Of a stretch of DNA of 64,000 bases, positions 25,452-34,837 are shown piece after piece. Where the stretch lies: positions 62,001 to 126,000 of the forward strand of contig NZ_JAHKRR010000008.1 of assembly GCF_018863395.1 (NCBI RefSeq). The letters are read 5' to 3'. The notes beneath the pieces were generated by a model. The model ran no database searches, had not been told where the DNA came from, and worked only from the letters and a program-made list of their open reading frames with translations. Position 1 is the first letter of the stretch. Every line of letters begins with the position of its first letter. The position numbers and the translations under genes are program-made. The stretch is from Sinomicrobium weinanense. GTDB lineage: Bacteria; Bacteroidota; Bacteroidia; Flavobacteriales; Flavobacteriaceae.

Positions 25452-26507
25452 CTAAACTGAATTCCTGTCGAGGAAACGAAACACATTTTTAATTTTATCT
25501 TTCCTGTTGTTCAGGAGCATATTGGCCGCAGTTTCTCCCATAACCCTGAAATCGGTACTTATAACCGTGATACCCAGCAATTCCTTGAGCGGGGTGTCGT
25601 TATACGAGATAATACCGATATCCTTACCCGGAAGCAGGTTTTGTGTCCTCGCCTGTTTTACCAGCTTCACCAGGTCATTTTCTTCTATGGTAATGTATAC
25701 ATCACGGGGTTGCAGTTCCATATCGCCATAAACTTCGTCGAGGACCTCGAAATCAAAGGAATGCATTAAACAGAATTTCCGGAACCCGTGTAATATTCTC
25801 AGCGGGTAGGGATGCACCGACTTCCGGGGGTATACCAGTACGAGTTTGTCGTAAGCACTCAATTTTTCCAACCCTTCGGTCAGTGCCTGCTGAATGTCAT
25901 TTTCAAAATCCTGGTACACTGAGGCATAGCTTCCTGAAATTTCCGGTTTGCCATTATCCAGCAGGAGCAACCTGTTCTTCGGTATTTTTTCTATCGCCTC
26001 CAGCACTTCATCCGTCTGGCCGATATACGTGAGTTCTTCATCCCGGAAATGGGGCATGATCACGTAGTAGTCGTACATTCCCATGTTTTTTTCCAGTGTC
26101 TTAACAAAAAGATACTCCTCACAGTGATAGACCGAGAGGTTTACATGGGCATTCACACCTATACGTTCTACAAACGAATCGTATATCTGCATTTTATAAG
26201 AACTCGGTTTATTGATCATAAAGAGAATGTTGATCCTGGAAATAAGGTCGGTCCTGGTCGTGTAATACCCCTTTCCCGGTACGGAAATGATGATCTTTTT
26301 CTCCTTGAGAAGATTATAGGCCTTCTCAACAGTATCCCTGGACAGGAAATATTCGTGACATACTTCATTTATGGATGGTATTTTCTGTCCTATTTTGAGA
26401 TTGCCCCGTGCAATGCTCCCTATGATCGAATCTGCGATCTGCATATACTTGGGGATCCTGGAATTGTCATCTACATAGATATCTGTTAAAGGTGGTGCGA
26501 TATTCAT
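25452..26507 (-). CDS. GntR-family regulator with a LacI-like effector domain
   Basis: A 351-residue hybrid regulator of the AraR type. The winged-helix GntR domain is at residues 10-80 (YMQIADSIIGSIARGNLKIGQ, then KIPSINEVCHEYFLSRDTVEKAY), followed by a sugar-binding domain of the periplasmic-binding fold (about 90-345; GKDIGIISYNDTPLKELLGIT). Such regulators in Bacteroidota control pentose or rhamnose use and are released from DNA by the free sugar. It is the last gene of the locus B block and lies 57 bases after the first GH78 gene, so it probably senses a monosaccharide of the locus B glycan, for example L-rhamnose or L-arabinose. Confidence 0.85.
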   Translation of the reverse strand: MNIAPPLTDIYVDDNSRIPKYMQIADSIIGSIARGNLKIGQKIPSINEVCHEYFLSRDTVEKAYNLLKEKKIIISVPGKGYYTTRTDLISRINILFMINKPSSYKMQIYDSFVERIGVNAHVNLSVYHCEEYLFVKTLEKNMGMYDYYVIMPHFRDEELTYIGQTDEVLEAIEKIPKNRLLLLDNGKPEISGSYASVYQDFENDIQQALTEGLEKLSAYDKLVLVYPRKSVHPYPLRILHGFRKFCLMHSFDFEVLDEVYGDMELQPRDVYITIEENDLVKLVKQARTQNLLPGKDIGIISYNDTPLKELLGITVISTDFRVMGETAANMLLNNRKDKIKNVFRFLDRNSV

Positions 26508-26540
26508 GATTTAGTGTTTTTGTAAAAAGTTAGTTGTAAT

Positions 26541-26557
26541 AGATATGATGTATATCT
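26541..26557. promoter_or_regulatory. Dyad in the gap between the GntR and first GH78 genes
   Basis: AGATAT and ATATCT separated by 5 bases form an inverted repeat 33 bases ahead of the GntR start codon. It is a candidate operator for the GntR protein itself. No second copy was noticed. Confidence 0.3.
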
Positions 26558-26564
26558 GTGTGTT

Positions 26565-29003
26565 CTATTCCAGTTCGGCAATTTCGAATCTTCCCGGGTT
26601 CCGGACCTTTACGGTGTATTCTTCGGGTAGTTCCAACGAATAATTCAACCGGTTCCCCGACTTTTCCCACCGCAGGTAAATTCTCTCATTCCCGACAGGA
26701 ATAGCTCCTTCACAAGTGTTTAAAGACGTTTTGTCAAACCGTAAAGTAACCTCCTTCTTTAAATAATCGATTTGCTGTATTCCCAGTGCCCCCTGATAAA
26801 GAAGATGCCCCAAATAGGAAGCAAAACCATGGTTGCAACTGGCATGGGTATCCATATGCTCCCACAAGGTCCCCGTAAGGTTGGCCATATTGAGGAAATA
26901 CCCTTTCATCTCCTTCAGCATCTGATCGCTCAATCCATAACGATAGAGTATTTCCATTCTCAGGTAATTACCGATAAAAGCATTCGCTTTGAACACATTG
27001 GGATAAACGGCCTTGTCATCCCTGTCAGGACCAAATTCCGTTGTTAATTTTCCCCATAGTTCCGGATAGGATTCCGGAGTGGCCAGATCAAAAAAGAAGG
27101 CGTAATACTGACCTACTTCCGAAATATTGGAGGTGGGCCTTAAATTGCCCTCTTTATCCCGAACAGCATTATCTACAAAAAATTTCCCGTTGAACGACTG
27201 CTTGCGGACAGCCCGGATAATCTTTTCTGCTTTGCCTCCCGGTTCAGGCTCATCATAAAGTTCGGAAGCGGCTAAAAGTGCCTTGCTGTATAATGCATTT
27301 GTAGGATAGTTTACACCATTTACAAACTTGTTGGCCTCAGACCATTCGACAAACTTCCATCCTTTAAGGTTTTCCAGCAGGCCGTCCTCATTTTCAAACC
27401 GGGCAAAATAATCCAGTATGCCCATGACCCTGGGTTTCAATTGCTGTACCAATTCGGGGTCGCCACCCCGATCGGCATATTCCCTTACCTGTATTACAAA
27501 CCATAGTGCCCAGTTGGGAATAAAATTCCCATTCCTGTTGTCTGCCGGATAAACCATCGGGATCATTCCTTCCGGCAGGTTTTCAAATGGGGTATAAAGG
27601 GCATAGTTCTCGTAATAATTGTAGGCAATATCGTCCTTCCCTGTGAACTCCTTTTCCACGATCGACATGAAGCGGCTGTCGCACAACCATCCGGCCCGCT
27701 CCCGGGAAGGACAGTCCATAAACAGGTCAACACTATTCTGCCTGAAGGTCTGTTTACTGGCCTCGAAGATCTTGTTGAGCCCCGTGTCGCTACTTTTAAA
27801 CGCAATAGCTTTATGCTCAGGGTAAGCGTATTCCCTGATATAAGCATCCTGAACCTGACAGCTTCCCTTCACCACAGTCATCTTCAGAAAACGGAACGTA
27901 TAGGCTTCGAAGGATTCCAGGTCATACGTTCCCGGTTCCAGCTCATAGCCGATGACATTATTGATGTTGGGCATTCGCTCTTTCGGTTTTACCTCGCCGT
28001 TCAGTAGTATCTCGTCAAAGGTAAAATAGATCGTGGAAGGTTCTGTACACACGATCCGGCTGCCGATGAAACCGGAAAGATTGGTCCCGAAATCCAGCGT
28101 ATAAAATTCATTGGCTTCCAGTTGCTTCGGGATATCTGCATCATGTAACTTTTCCAGGGTTTGCGTAACCATTTCCTGCATGGTCAGTGTTGGGGTTACT
28201 GTAAGTTTCTCTTCGGGAAAACCCTCCGTGAATTTTCCAAGGTGTTTTTTATGGTATTTTTTTGGTTTTTCCCATCCGATAGTACCGTGATGGATCACCT
28301 CTTTCGGCCGGGTTATGTTAAAATCGGGCAGTTCCAGGTTTCTGTATAGCAGTTTTTTCTCCGGATAAACAGCCAGTTCAACCTTATCCAGGGAAGCAGG
28401 TAACGTTTTCCAGTGATCAAAATCCTCTTCCAGCCTGTAATATTCGATAAAAGGCCGTTGCATACTGTACCTTCTTACCTTTTGTACTCTTCCGTCCAGT
28501 TCTACGGCTTCAATACCCCGGCTTCGCCCGGTACCCGGGACATTTTCCTCAATACCGGTGGCGAGGATTACTTTTTCCCCGTTGCTTATTTCGGCCTGTA
28601 AAAAGGAAGGCTGGTCCAGCACATAGTACGAATTGACATTATATCCTGTCACTTCCACAGCCACCACATTGTCGCCTTTTTTCAGGTAGGGCGACAGGTC
28701 GTACTCATCTATTCTGTAATAACCGTGACTTGCCCGGGCTGGCCCGTATCCAAGGTACTTACCATTAACAGACACGCGATACAGTGTAGACCCGGTAATT
28801 TTTAAGACGGGGCTGGCAACCTTGTCCACTTTAAAAACGCCCCTGAACCCCAGGGTCAGGTTCATCTCGGTTTCACGGCCTTTGGCCCATATGGGTCGTG
28901 CCTTTTTAAAATATTTAGATTGGTCAATGGCCTTATGACCAGACTGCTGACCGTGGCACGAACAGATAATTATTGCTGATAAAATTAGAAATATAATCCT
29001 CAT
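26565..29003 (-). CDS. Alpha-L-rhamnosidase-like lipoprotein (GH78 type)
   Basis: An 812-residue secreted enzyme with a lipoprotein-like signal (IIICSC). It has N-terminal beta domains (TLYRVSVNGKYLGYGPARA, typical of the GH78 N-domain) and an (alpha/alpha)6 catalytic domain from about residue 400 to 740. The GH78 motif DCPSRERAGWLCDSRF starts at D430; in classic GH78 it reads D-C-P-Q-R-D-E-R-x-G-W-x-G-D. A C-terminal beta domain follows (GNERIYLRWEKSG). GH78 cleaves alpha-L-rhamnosides by inversion. The changed motif places this in a divergent branch, so the exact substrate may differ. It lies 107 bases downstream of a sulfatase and should act in the periplasm or at the surface. Confidence 0.8.
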   Translation of the reverse strand: MRIIFLILSAIIICSCHGQQSGHKAIDQSKYFKKARPIWAKGRETEMNLTLGFRGVFKVDKVASPVLKITGSTLYRVSVNGKYLGYGPARASHGYYRIDEYDLSPYLKKGDNVVAVEVTGYNVNSYYVLDQPSFLQAEISNGEKVILATGIEENVPGTGRSRGIEAVELDGRVQKVRRYSMQRPFIEYYRLEEDFDHWKTLPASLDKVELAVYPEKKLLYRNLELPDFNITRPKEVIHHGTIGWEKPKKYHKKHLGKFTEGFPEEKLTVTPTLTMQEMVTQTLEKLHDADIPKQLEANEFYTLDFGTNLSGFIGSRIVCTEPSTIYFTFDEILLNGEVKPKERMPNINNVIGYELEPGTYDLESFEAYTFRFLKMTVVKGSCQVQDAYIREYAYPEHKAIAFKSSDTGLNKIFEASKQTFRQNSVDLFMDCPSRERAGWLCDSRFMSIVEKEFTGKDDIAYNYYENYALYTPFENLPEGMIPMVYPADNRNGNFIPNWALWFVIQVREYADRGGDPELVQQLKPRVMGILDYFARFENEDGLLENLKGWKFVEWSEANKFVNGVNYPTNALYSKALLAASELYDEPEPGGKAEKIIRAVRKQSFNGKFFVDNAVRDKEGNLRPTSNISEVGQYYAFFFDLATPESYPELWGKLTTEFGPDRDDKAVYPNVFKANAFIGNYLRMEILYRYGLSDQMLKEMKGYFLNMANLTGTLWEHMDTHASCNHGFASYLGHLLYQGALGIQQIDYLKKEVTLRFDKTSLNTCEGAIPVGNERIYLRWEKSGNRLNYSLELPEEYTVKVRNPGRFEIAELE

Positions 29004-29032
29004 TGAGTTATGCTCTTAATTTCTATGTATTT

Positions 29033-29074
29033 CTTTGTGTTACTCTATGTAATAACTCTGTGTATCTCTGTGGT
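29033..29074. repeat. CTCTGTG-type degenerate repeat between GH78 and sulfatase genes
   Basis: Tandem imperfect units of the form CTTTGTGT, CTCTATGT, CTCTGTGT and CTCTGTGGT. This kind of sequence is scattered through many bacterial intergenic regions; the function is unknown. A related fragment lies at 4210-4301. Confidence 0.55.
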
Positions 29075-29110
29075 AAAATAGGATCTTTAGCATCAAAAAA
29101 TACATGAAAA

Positions 29111-30505
29111 TCATTGAACTGAAGTTACAAGTTCTTTATATTTCGATCTGTACTTATCAATGAGCTTCCGGTATTTCTTATCCTGTATCAGGTTATTTTT
29201 TTCACGGGGGTCCTTTCTCAGATCAAAAAATTCTTCATAATCGTGTTCGGTATACTTCAGGTACTTGAACTCCCTGCTCACTACACCCTCGGATTCGGGG
29301 ATCTTGGGGCCGCCCAGGTAATGGTGTTCATAAAAGAACTCCTGTCTTTCCGGCACTTTTCCCTTAACCTGGCTGTACAGGTCCACTCCCTGCATATTTC
29401 CCGGGGCAGGGACACCTGCCAGGCCGAGAATGGTCGGGGCAATATCGATGTTCAATGCTATCTTTGAGGATGTCACTCCCCTGTCTTTCCCTTTTAGCCT
29501 GGGATCGTAAATGATAAGCGGAACCCGGATGGACTCTTCGTAACCGTACCATTTTCCCGCAAGTCCGTGTTCTCCCAGGAAAAAACCGTTATCTCCCATG
29601 AAGATAATAACCGTATTATCGGCAATTCCCTTATCCTCCAGGTCACGAATAAGGTTTCCCACCACATCGTCTACATGAGTGATCAACCTGTAATAATTTT
29701 TTACGCTGTTTTCATACATGGTGTCGTTCGCAAAGCGTATTTTCCACCTTTCCCTTGCAATATTGGTGTCCGAACGAAAGAAATCGGGAAATTTGTTCCA
29801 GAAAGCGGAGGTTGCCGTTTCGGGTTTGGGTATGGTATCATTGCGGTAGTATTCCCGGTATGCAGGGGATGTAATAAACTGCCGTGGATCGTTATCCTGC
29901 ACATGGGGCGCCTTGAAACTGACCGACAGGCAAAAAGGTTCCTTCGCCGTATAGGTTGACAGGAAATGATGGAGGTCATTTTTAATCTTGTCGGTATGAT
30001 GGATTTGCGTTCCGTCTTCCGTGACAAGCTCATAATCGGGTTGATGTTTATTGGTACACTCCCAGAAATCATAGCTGTCCCCGGGCTGATCTTTCGGATT
30101 GCCTACTCCGTATTTGCCGATAAACCCAACCTGATAGCCCGATGCTTTTAACAGCATGGGGTAGGTTTGCTGTAACTGTTTACGGGTAAGGCTCGTTCTG
30201 AAACCATTGATCTTATGCCTGGCGGCATATTGCCCGGTCAGGAAACTTGCCCGGCTCACTGCGCAAATGGATGTTGTTACATAAGCATTGGTAAATAAGA
30301 TGCCGTTTTCCGCCAATCCGTCCAGATGAGGGGTTTTAATGAGCGGATTGCCCATTGCCCCCAATGCATCCCACCGTTGGTCATCGGTGAGTAGAAAAAT
30401 AATGTTAGGGTGTTCGGTGTCCGTTTGTGCTTTCGCCTGGTGGCCTGTGATGAGGAAGATCGTCATCAATAGCGTGGTAAAGGTTCTGTAATGATAGGTT
30501 AACAT
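29111..30505 (-). CDS. Type I sulfatase with unusual CAVSR active-site motif
   Basis: A 464-residue secreted sulfatase. I chose the ATG at 30505 (signal MLTYHYRTFTTLLMTIFLIT...KAQ), because a start at 30586 would overlap the upstream sulfatase gene. The fold is that of S1 sulfatases: metal ligands in FLLTDDQRW, the active-site helix SICAVSRASFLTGQ, HIQ-type and DHV-type loops (SVSFKAPHVQ) and MGDNGFFLGEHG near the C-terminal half. The Cys of C-x-P/A-x-R should become formylglycine, but here the third position is Val. Maturing enzymes prefer Pro or Ala there. The enzyme probably removes sulfate from the locus B glycan, but substrate position cannot be read from sequence. Confidence 0.88.
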   Translation of the reverse strand: MLTYHYRTFTTLLMTIFLITGHQAKAQTDTEHPNIIFLLTDDQRWDALGAMGNPLIKTPHLDGLAENGILFTNAYVTTSICAVSRASFLTGQYAARHKINGFRTSLTRKQLQQTYPMLLKASGYQVGFIGKYGVGNPKDQPGDSYDFWECTNKHQPDYELVTEDGTQIHHTDKIKNDLHHFLSTYTAKEPFCLSVSFKAPHVQDNDPRQFITSPAYREYYRNDTIPKPETATSAFWNKFPDFFRSDTNIARERWKIRFANDTMYENSVKNYYRLITHVDDVVGNLIRDLEDKGIADNTVIIFMGDNGFFLGEHGLAGKWYGYEESIRVPLIIYDPRLKGKDRGVTSSKIALNIDIAPTILGLAGVPAPGNMQGVDLYSQVKGKVPERQEFFYEHHYLGGPKIPESEGVVSREFKYLKYTEHDYEEFFDLRKDPREKNNLIQDKKYRKLIDKYRSKYKELVTSVQ

Positions 30506-30554
30506 AATCGTTTTTTTAGTTCTTGTGTTAAGGGTATGCAACTGTTTCAAACCT

Positions 30555-32036
30555 CTATTGCCGGCTCGGATGGGTTCCCCATTCAAACCGTTTGTCTTTA
30601 TCGAAATCGGGATTGGGCCGGGGAAGCTCTGCCCCGGTATCCTTTTGCCATTGCTTTAACAGCTTGTACAGCTCCTCCTTTTTTCCGGGATACAGGGCCG
30701 ACAGATCTGTCGATTCGCTGATATCCGACCTTAGGTTATACAGGGAAACCGATCCTGAAACCTGGTCTTCGATCAGTTTCCAGTCGCCTTTCCGGACCGC
30801 CCCTGCGGGCAGGTCGTGATGATAAACCGGATAATGCCAGTAGAGTGTTCTCCCTGGATCATGCCGGCCGGACAAAAGTGCGGGTAAGACGGATTCCCCG
30901 TCTATCGTTTGTTCACGGGGCATTTCCACACCCGCCAGTTCCAGAAAGGTCGGATAAAAATCCACGCTGCTTACCAGGGCTTGCGAAACGCTTCCGGGTT
31001 TAACCTTATCCGGCCATTTCACCAGCAAGGGCACCCGGATGCCCCCTTCGTGAACAGTTCCCTTTTCTCCCCTTAAAGGCATGTTGGAAGAAGCGATATA
31101 TTGCAGCGGGTCATCCCGGTATATTTCCCTCCGGGGATTGGCCACCAGCGGTTTTTTATCATAACGGCTGATCAGTCCTCCGTTGTCCGAGAAAAAGACC
31201 ACTATGGTCCGCCCGCTCAGCCGGGCACTTTCCAGCTTTTCCATGATCCGGCCTACGCTGCGATCGACATGCTCTACCATGGCTGCGTAAACCGCGTTAC
31301 AAGGATAACCTTCCACTTTATCCTTCCGGAGATACTTATCGATCAGGTCCCGGTCGGCATTGAGCTGCACATGTACATCAAAATGTGACAGGAAGAGAAA
31401 AAAGGGTTTATCGCGGTACTTCCGGATAAATTCAATGCCAAAATCCGTAATCCTTTCCGAAAAGCGCTTTTCCGGGCTTTCTTCCCGGGATGGCGTAAAA
31501 CGGCTCCTGTAATATCCCTGACCGGTATTAGCCACTTCAAAACCCTGATTAAGCGGGTGCATCTTTTCCATCCCCTTCCCGTCGCCGAGATGCCATTTTC
31601 CAAAATAACCCGTCATATAACCTGCGTCACGTAAGGCTTCTGCAAACGTATAAACCTGCGGAGGCAGGTATTGCGTCCGGTTTACCGGCACCCGTACCTT
31701 TTCATGGGGGCGCCAGTGGCCGGGGATAAAATCGGTTACTCCAATCCGGGCCGGATACTGTCCAGACATTATACTTGCCCGGGCAGGCGAACAAACCGGT
31801 GCCGCCGCATAGGCTTCGGTAAACCGTATCCCTTCCTCAGCCAGGCGCGTAAGATTCGGCGCCTCATTGAACCGGTTCCCGTAGACCGGCAGATCGGCCC
31901 AGCCCATATCATCGGCCAGGATGAAAATAATATTGGGACGTTTGTTCTTGTCTCCGGCCTGTGACCTGACACTTACGGATATCGTCATGGCCATGACCAG
32001 GGGGATCAATATTTTGGATGTCGTGATCATTCTCAT
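30555..32036 (-). CDS. Type I sulfatase (CSPAR)
   Basis: A 493-residue secreted arylsulfatase-type S1 enzyme with signal peptide to about residue 25. Key sites are the metal-binding FILADDMGWADLPVYG, the active-site CSPARASIMSGQYPARIG (Cys to formylglycine), GYFGKWHLGDG and the FFSDNGGL metal site. The fold is close to the S1_16-like group, but that is only an impression. It is 50 bases upstream of the CAVSR sulfatase and 12 bases after the second GH78 gene, so all three are one transcript: desulfation and rhamnose removal together. Confidence 0.93.
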   Translation of the reverse strand: MRMITTSKILIPLVMAMTISVSVRSQAGDKNKRPNIIFILADDMGWADLPVYGNRFNEAPNLTRLAEEGIRFTEAYAAAPVCSPARASIMSGQYPARIGVTDFIPGHWRPHEKVRVPVNRTQYLPPQVYTFAEALRDAGYMTGYFGKWHLGDGKGMEKMHPLNQGFEVANTGQGYYRSRFTPSREESPEKRFSERITDFGIEFIRKYRDKPFFLFLSHFDVHVQLNADRDLIDKYLRKDKVEGYPCNAVYAAMVEHVDRSVGRIMEKLESARLSGRTIVVFFSDNGGLISRYDKKPLVANPRREIYRDDPLQYIASSNMPLRGEKGTVHEGGIRVPLLVKWPDKVKPGSVSQALVSSVDFYPTFLELAGVEMPREQTIDGESVLPALLSGRHDPGRTLYWHYPVYHHDLPAGAVRKGDWKLIEDQVSGSVSLYNLRSDISESTDLSALYPGKKEELYKLLKQWQKDTGAELPRPNPDFDKDKRFEWGTHPSRQ

Positions 32037-32048
32037 CGTATGAATTAT

Positions 32049-34811
32049 TTACTCACAGGTAAAAACATATGTTCCGCTGCCCACTTCCAGTACTGTATGG
32101 TCGGAGTCCCTGGACAGTATTGTAAGATCGTCTGCTTTGTGTAATGACCGCCCGTTTACACGGATGTTATTCTTTCCGAAAGCAGGGATGTAGACTTTTG
32201 CTTTTGTATTCACGGGGATCCCGATCTCCATGTGTAACTTATTGTCCTTTATTTCCCAGCCCGATGAGATCTTTCCGTTTATACTCCGGTAACTCCCCTG
32301 CATGGCTTTCATACGGGAATTGATCTGCGGCCTGATAATAATATCCCTGAAACCCACGCCTTCCGTGTCTATGCCCAGTCCGTACCGGAACATCCATTCT
32401 GCAACAGCACCATAAGCGTAATGGCTAAAGGAATTCATTTTTGCATTATTGCCTGCTCCGCCTCCAAACCCCTGTTCACGGGTATAGCTGTTCCATCGCT
32501 CCCAGATAGAGGTACTGCCATTTTCAATGGAATACCCCCAACTCGGGTATTTCGTCTGCATAAACAGGTCATAGGCCAGGTCGGAATAACCGTTTGCCGA
32601 TAATGCCAGCATCAGGTGTTTGGTGCCCAGGAAACCTGTTGAAAACACATTTCCATTGGCCCGTATCATGGAGGCCAACCGGGCTGCCCCTTTGGCGGCC
32701 AGATGCCCGGGATACAGGTCGAAACACAACGCCAGCGCATAAGCTGTCTCTGTATCGTCATCCCGGATGATACCGTCTTCTGTTATATATTTTTTTATAA
32801 AAGCCTTTTTGATATGTTCGAATAACTGCGCGTAATAATCGGCATCTTCCTCGTTTCCTATGGCCTTTGCCATTTCCGACATCAGCCTCGCATCATAACC
32901 GAAGTAGGCTGCTGCGATAAAACCATCGGATACCTGTTGGCCCACAGCGAGCCAGTCGCCATAATTCATCCCCCCCGGCGGACGGATATAATCTTTACTG
33001 GCTTCGAGTTGAAATGTCATGAATTTTTTCATTCCGGCATACATCCGCTCGATCACCCGGGTATCTCCATACATTTTATATAACGTATGGGGCACAATAA
33101 TCCCGGCGTCCATCCACCCCGGGGAGAACTGGTCGGCACGCGAATAGGGAAAAGGGGCGTAATTCGGATAAGCGCCATATGTTCGCTGAGCGTCATCCAG
33201 GTCAGCAAGCCATTTGGTAAAGAACGAGGCCACATCTGCATTGTAAGCTGCGGACCTCACATAGATCTGTGCATCTCCTGTCCAGCCGAGCCGTTCATCC
33301 CGTTGCGGACAATCCGTAGGTACTTCAAAGAAATTGGCGAACTGGGTGGTCAGTATGTTTTTATACAACGTATTGCTCATGTTGTTAGCTGCGCGAAATG
33401 TACTGGCCTGCGGGGTAGGCGAATTCATTACAATACCCGTGATCATACCCTTATCGGGCTTTGCGGACAGTCCGGAAACCTCTACATACTGAAAACCGTG
33501 ATAGGTAAATTTCGGGGTCCATTCTTCGACACCATCACCTTTTAGCGTATAATAATCGGTGGCTCTTGCCTTTCGCAGGTTTTCCGTCATCAGGGTACCG
33601 TCGTCATGTAACATTTCACCATATCTCAGGGTGATCTTCTGACCGGATTCGCCTTCGACCTTTAGCCGTACCACTCCTGCAAAATTCTTACCCAGGTCAA
33701 AAATGTACACTCCCGCTTTTGGCTCCGTTATCTTTACCGGCCGGATCTCTTCGATATGACGGACGGGTTCTGTGGGATAGGCCTCCAGTTTTCCATCGGG
33801 CGGGAACGACGGCCGGGGCTTGCTCCAATCCTTCGCATCATATCCCGGCCTGTCCCAGCCCGGCATTTCCATCCTGGCATCATAGGATTCCCCCATCAGT
33901 ATATCCGCCTCCCGGACGGGGCCCTGGTTGGATTGCCAGGTCTGGTCGGTAGCGATGATCTCTTTGGTACCGTCTTCATATTCCACTTCGATCTGCCCGA
34001 AAACTGCCGGGTCCACTCCATAAAATTCCCTCACCCTTTCACTGCGTATAAATAATGCGAAACCTAAATACCCGGCATACCACCCGTCTGCCGCAATGGC
34101 CCCGACCACGTTTTCCCCGTCGACAAGTTGCCCGGTGACATCATAGGTTACATAATAGATCCGCTTGTCGTAGTCCGTCCAGCCCGGTGTAAAATGGTCT
34201 TTACCCACTTTTTCACCGTTGAGGCGCAATTCAAAAACCCCGGCAGAGGTAAAATAGGCTTTGGCCTGCTTTACCTTTTTATCTAAAGAAAATGATTTCC
34301 GGAAATACCGTGCCGGGGGCAGGTAAAGCTCCTTGTATTTATCCTTGTTATTTACCCCGGCCCGGTGGGTGATCCATGTGCCTTTCCAGTCGGCATACCG
34401 AATCAGCCCCATAGACCAGTATGCAGCCTCACTCCACGCAGATACCTCATCGTCAGCATTCCATACGCGGACTTTCCAATAGCACTCCTGCCGCGACAGG
34501 AGTTCCCGGCCGGAATACGGCAACTGATTGGTCAGGGCAGACTGTACTTTACCGGTATCCCACAAGTCGGCCTCATCATTATTCAGCTTTTCAACCGATG
34601 ACGCCACCATGACCTGGTAGGCACTCTGGTATTGATTTTTCTGATCCGAATGTAATTCCCAGCTCAGGCGGGGCGATGTAACGTCTATCCCCAATGGGTC
34701 GACCTTGTACTCGCAACGAAGATACCCCGGGACTATTTTCCCGTTGTTCCGGGCGTTGACGGTATATATTCCGGAGATCAGGATTACGATCAATAACCAT
34801 TGTGCTTTCAT
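32049..34811 (-). CDS. Alpha-L-rhamnosidase (GH78), canonical
   Basis: A 920-residue GH78 enzyme with all usual parts: signal peptide (1-20), an Fn3-like N-domain (about 25-140; LRCEYKVDPLGIDVTSPRLSW), the Bac_rhamnosid_N lectin-like domain (about 165-320; SAGVFELRLNGEKVG), a beta domain, the (alpha/alpha)6 catalytic domain from about 470 and a C-terminal beta sandwich. The catalytic acid cluster DCPQRDERLGWTGD is at residues 500-513 and the putative base in TSIWERWNSY. It cleaves terminal alpha-L-rhamnose from the glycan. It sits directly between sulfatase and SusD-side genes; together with the other GH78 it shows that the locus B glycan contains rhamnose. Confidence 0.94.
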   Translation of the reverse strand: MKAQWLLIVILISGIYTVNARNNGKIVPGYLRCEYKVDPLGIDVTSPRLSWELHSDQKNQYQSAYQVMVASSVEKLNNDEADLWDTGKVQSALTNQLPYSGRELLSRQECYWKVRVWNADDEVSAWSEAAYWSMGLIRYADWKGTWITHRAGVNNKDKYKELYLPPARYFRKSFSLDKKVKQAKAYFTSAGVFELRLNGEKVGKDHFTPGWTDYDKRIYYVTYDVTGQLVDGENVVGAIAADGWYAGYLGFALFIRSERVREFYGVDPAVFGQIEVEYEDGTKEIIATDQTWQSNQGPVREADILMGESYDARMEMPGWDRPGYDAKDWSKPRPSFPPDGKLEAYPTEPVRHIEEIRPVKITEPKAGVYIFDLGKNFAGVVRLKVEGESGQKITLRYGEMLHDDGTLMTENLRKARATDYYTLKGDGVEEWTPKFTYHGFQYVEVSGLSAKPDKGMITGIVMNSPTPQASTFRAANNMSNTLYKNILTTQFANFFEVPTDCPQRDERLGWTGDAQIYVRSAAYNADVASFFTKWLADLDDAQRTYGAYPNYAPFPYSRADQFSPGWMDAGIIVPHTLYKMYGDTRVIERMYAGMKKFMTFQLEASKDYIRPPGGMNYGDWLAVGQQVSDGFIAAAYFGYDARLMSEMAKAIGNEEDADYYAQLFEHIKKAFIKKYITEDGIIRDDDTETAYALALCFDLYPGHLAAKGAARLASMIRANGNVFSTGFLGTKHLMLALSANGYSDLAYDLFMQTKYPSWGYSIENGSTSIWERWNSYTREQGFGGGAGNNAKMNSFSHYAYGAVAEWMFRYGLGIDTEGVGFRDIIIRPQINSRMKAMQGSYRSINGKISSGWEIKDNKLHMEIGIPVNTKAKVYIPAFGKNNIRVNGRSLHKADDLTILSRDSDHTVLEVGSGTYVFTCE

Positions 34812-34837
34812 CTGCCTTACTTATTTAAACAATTACT

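Noticed and set aside
26565-34811. Cytoplasmic L-rhamnose catabolic genes
   Set aside because: None (rhamnose isomerase, rhamnulokinase, aldolase) is in the window, so rhamnose use must depend on genes elsewhere.
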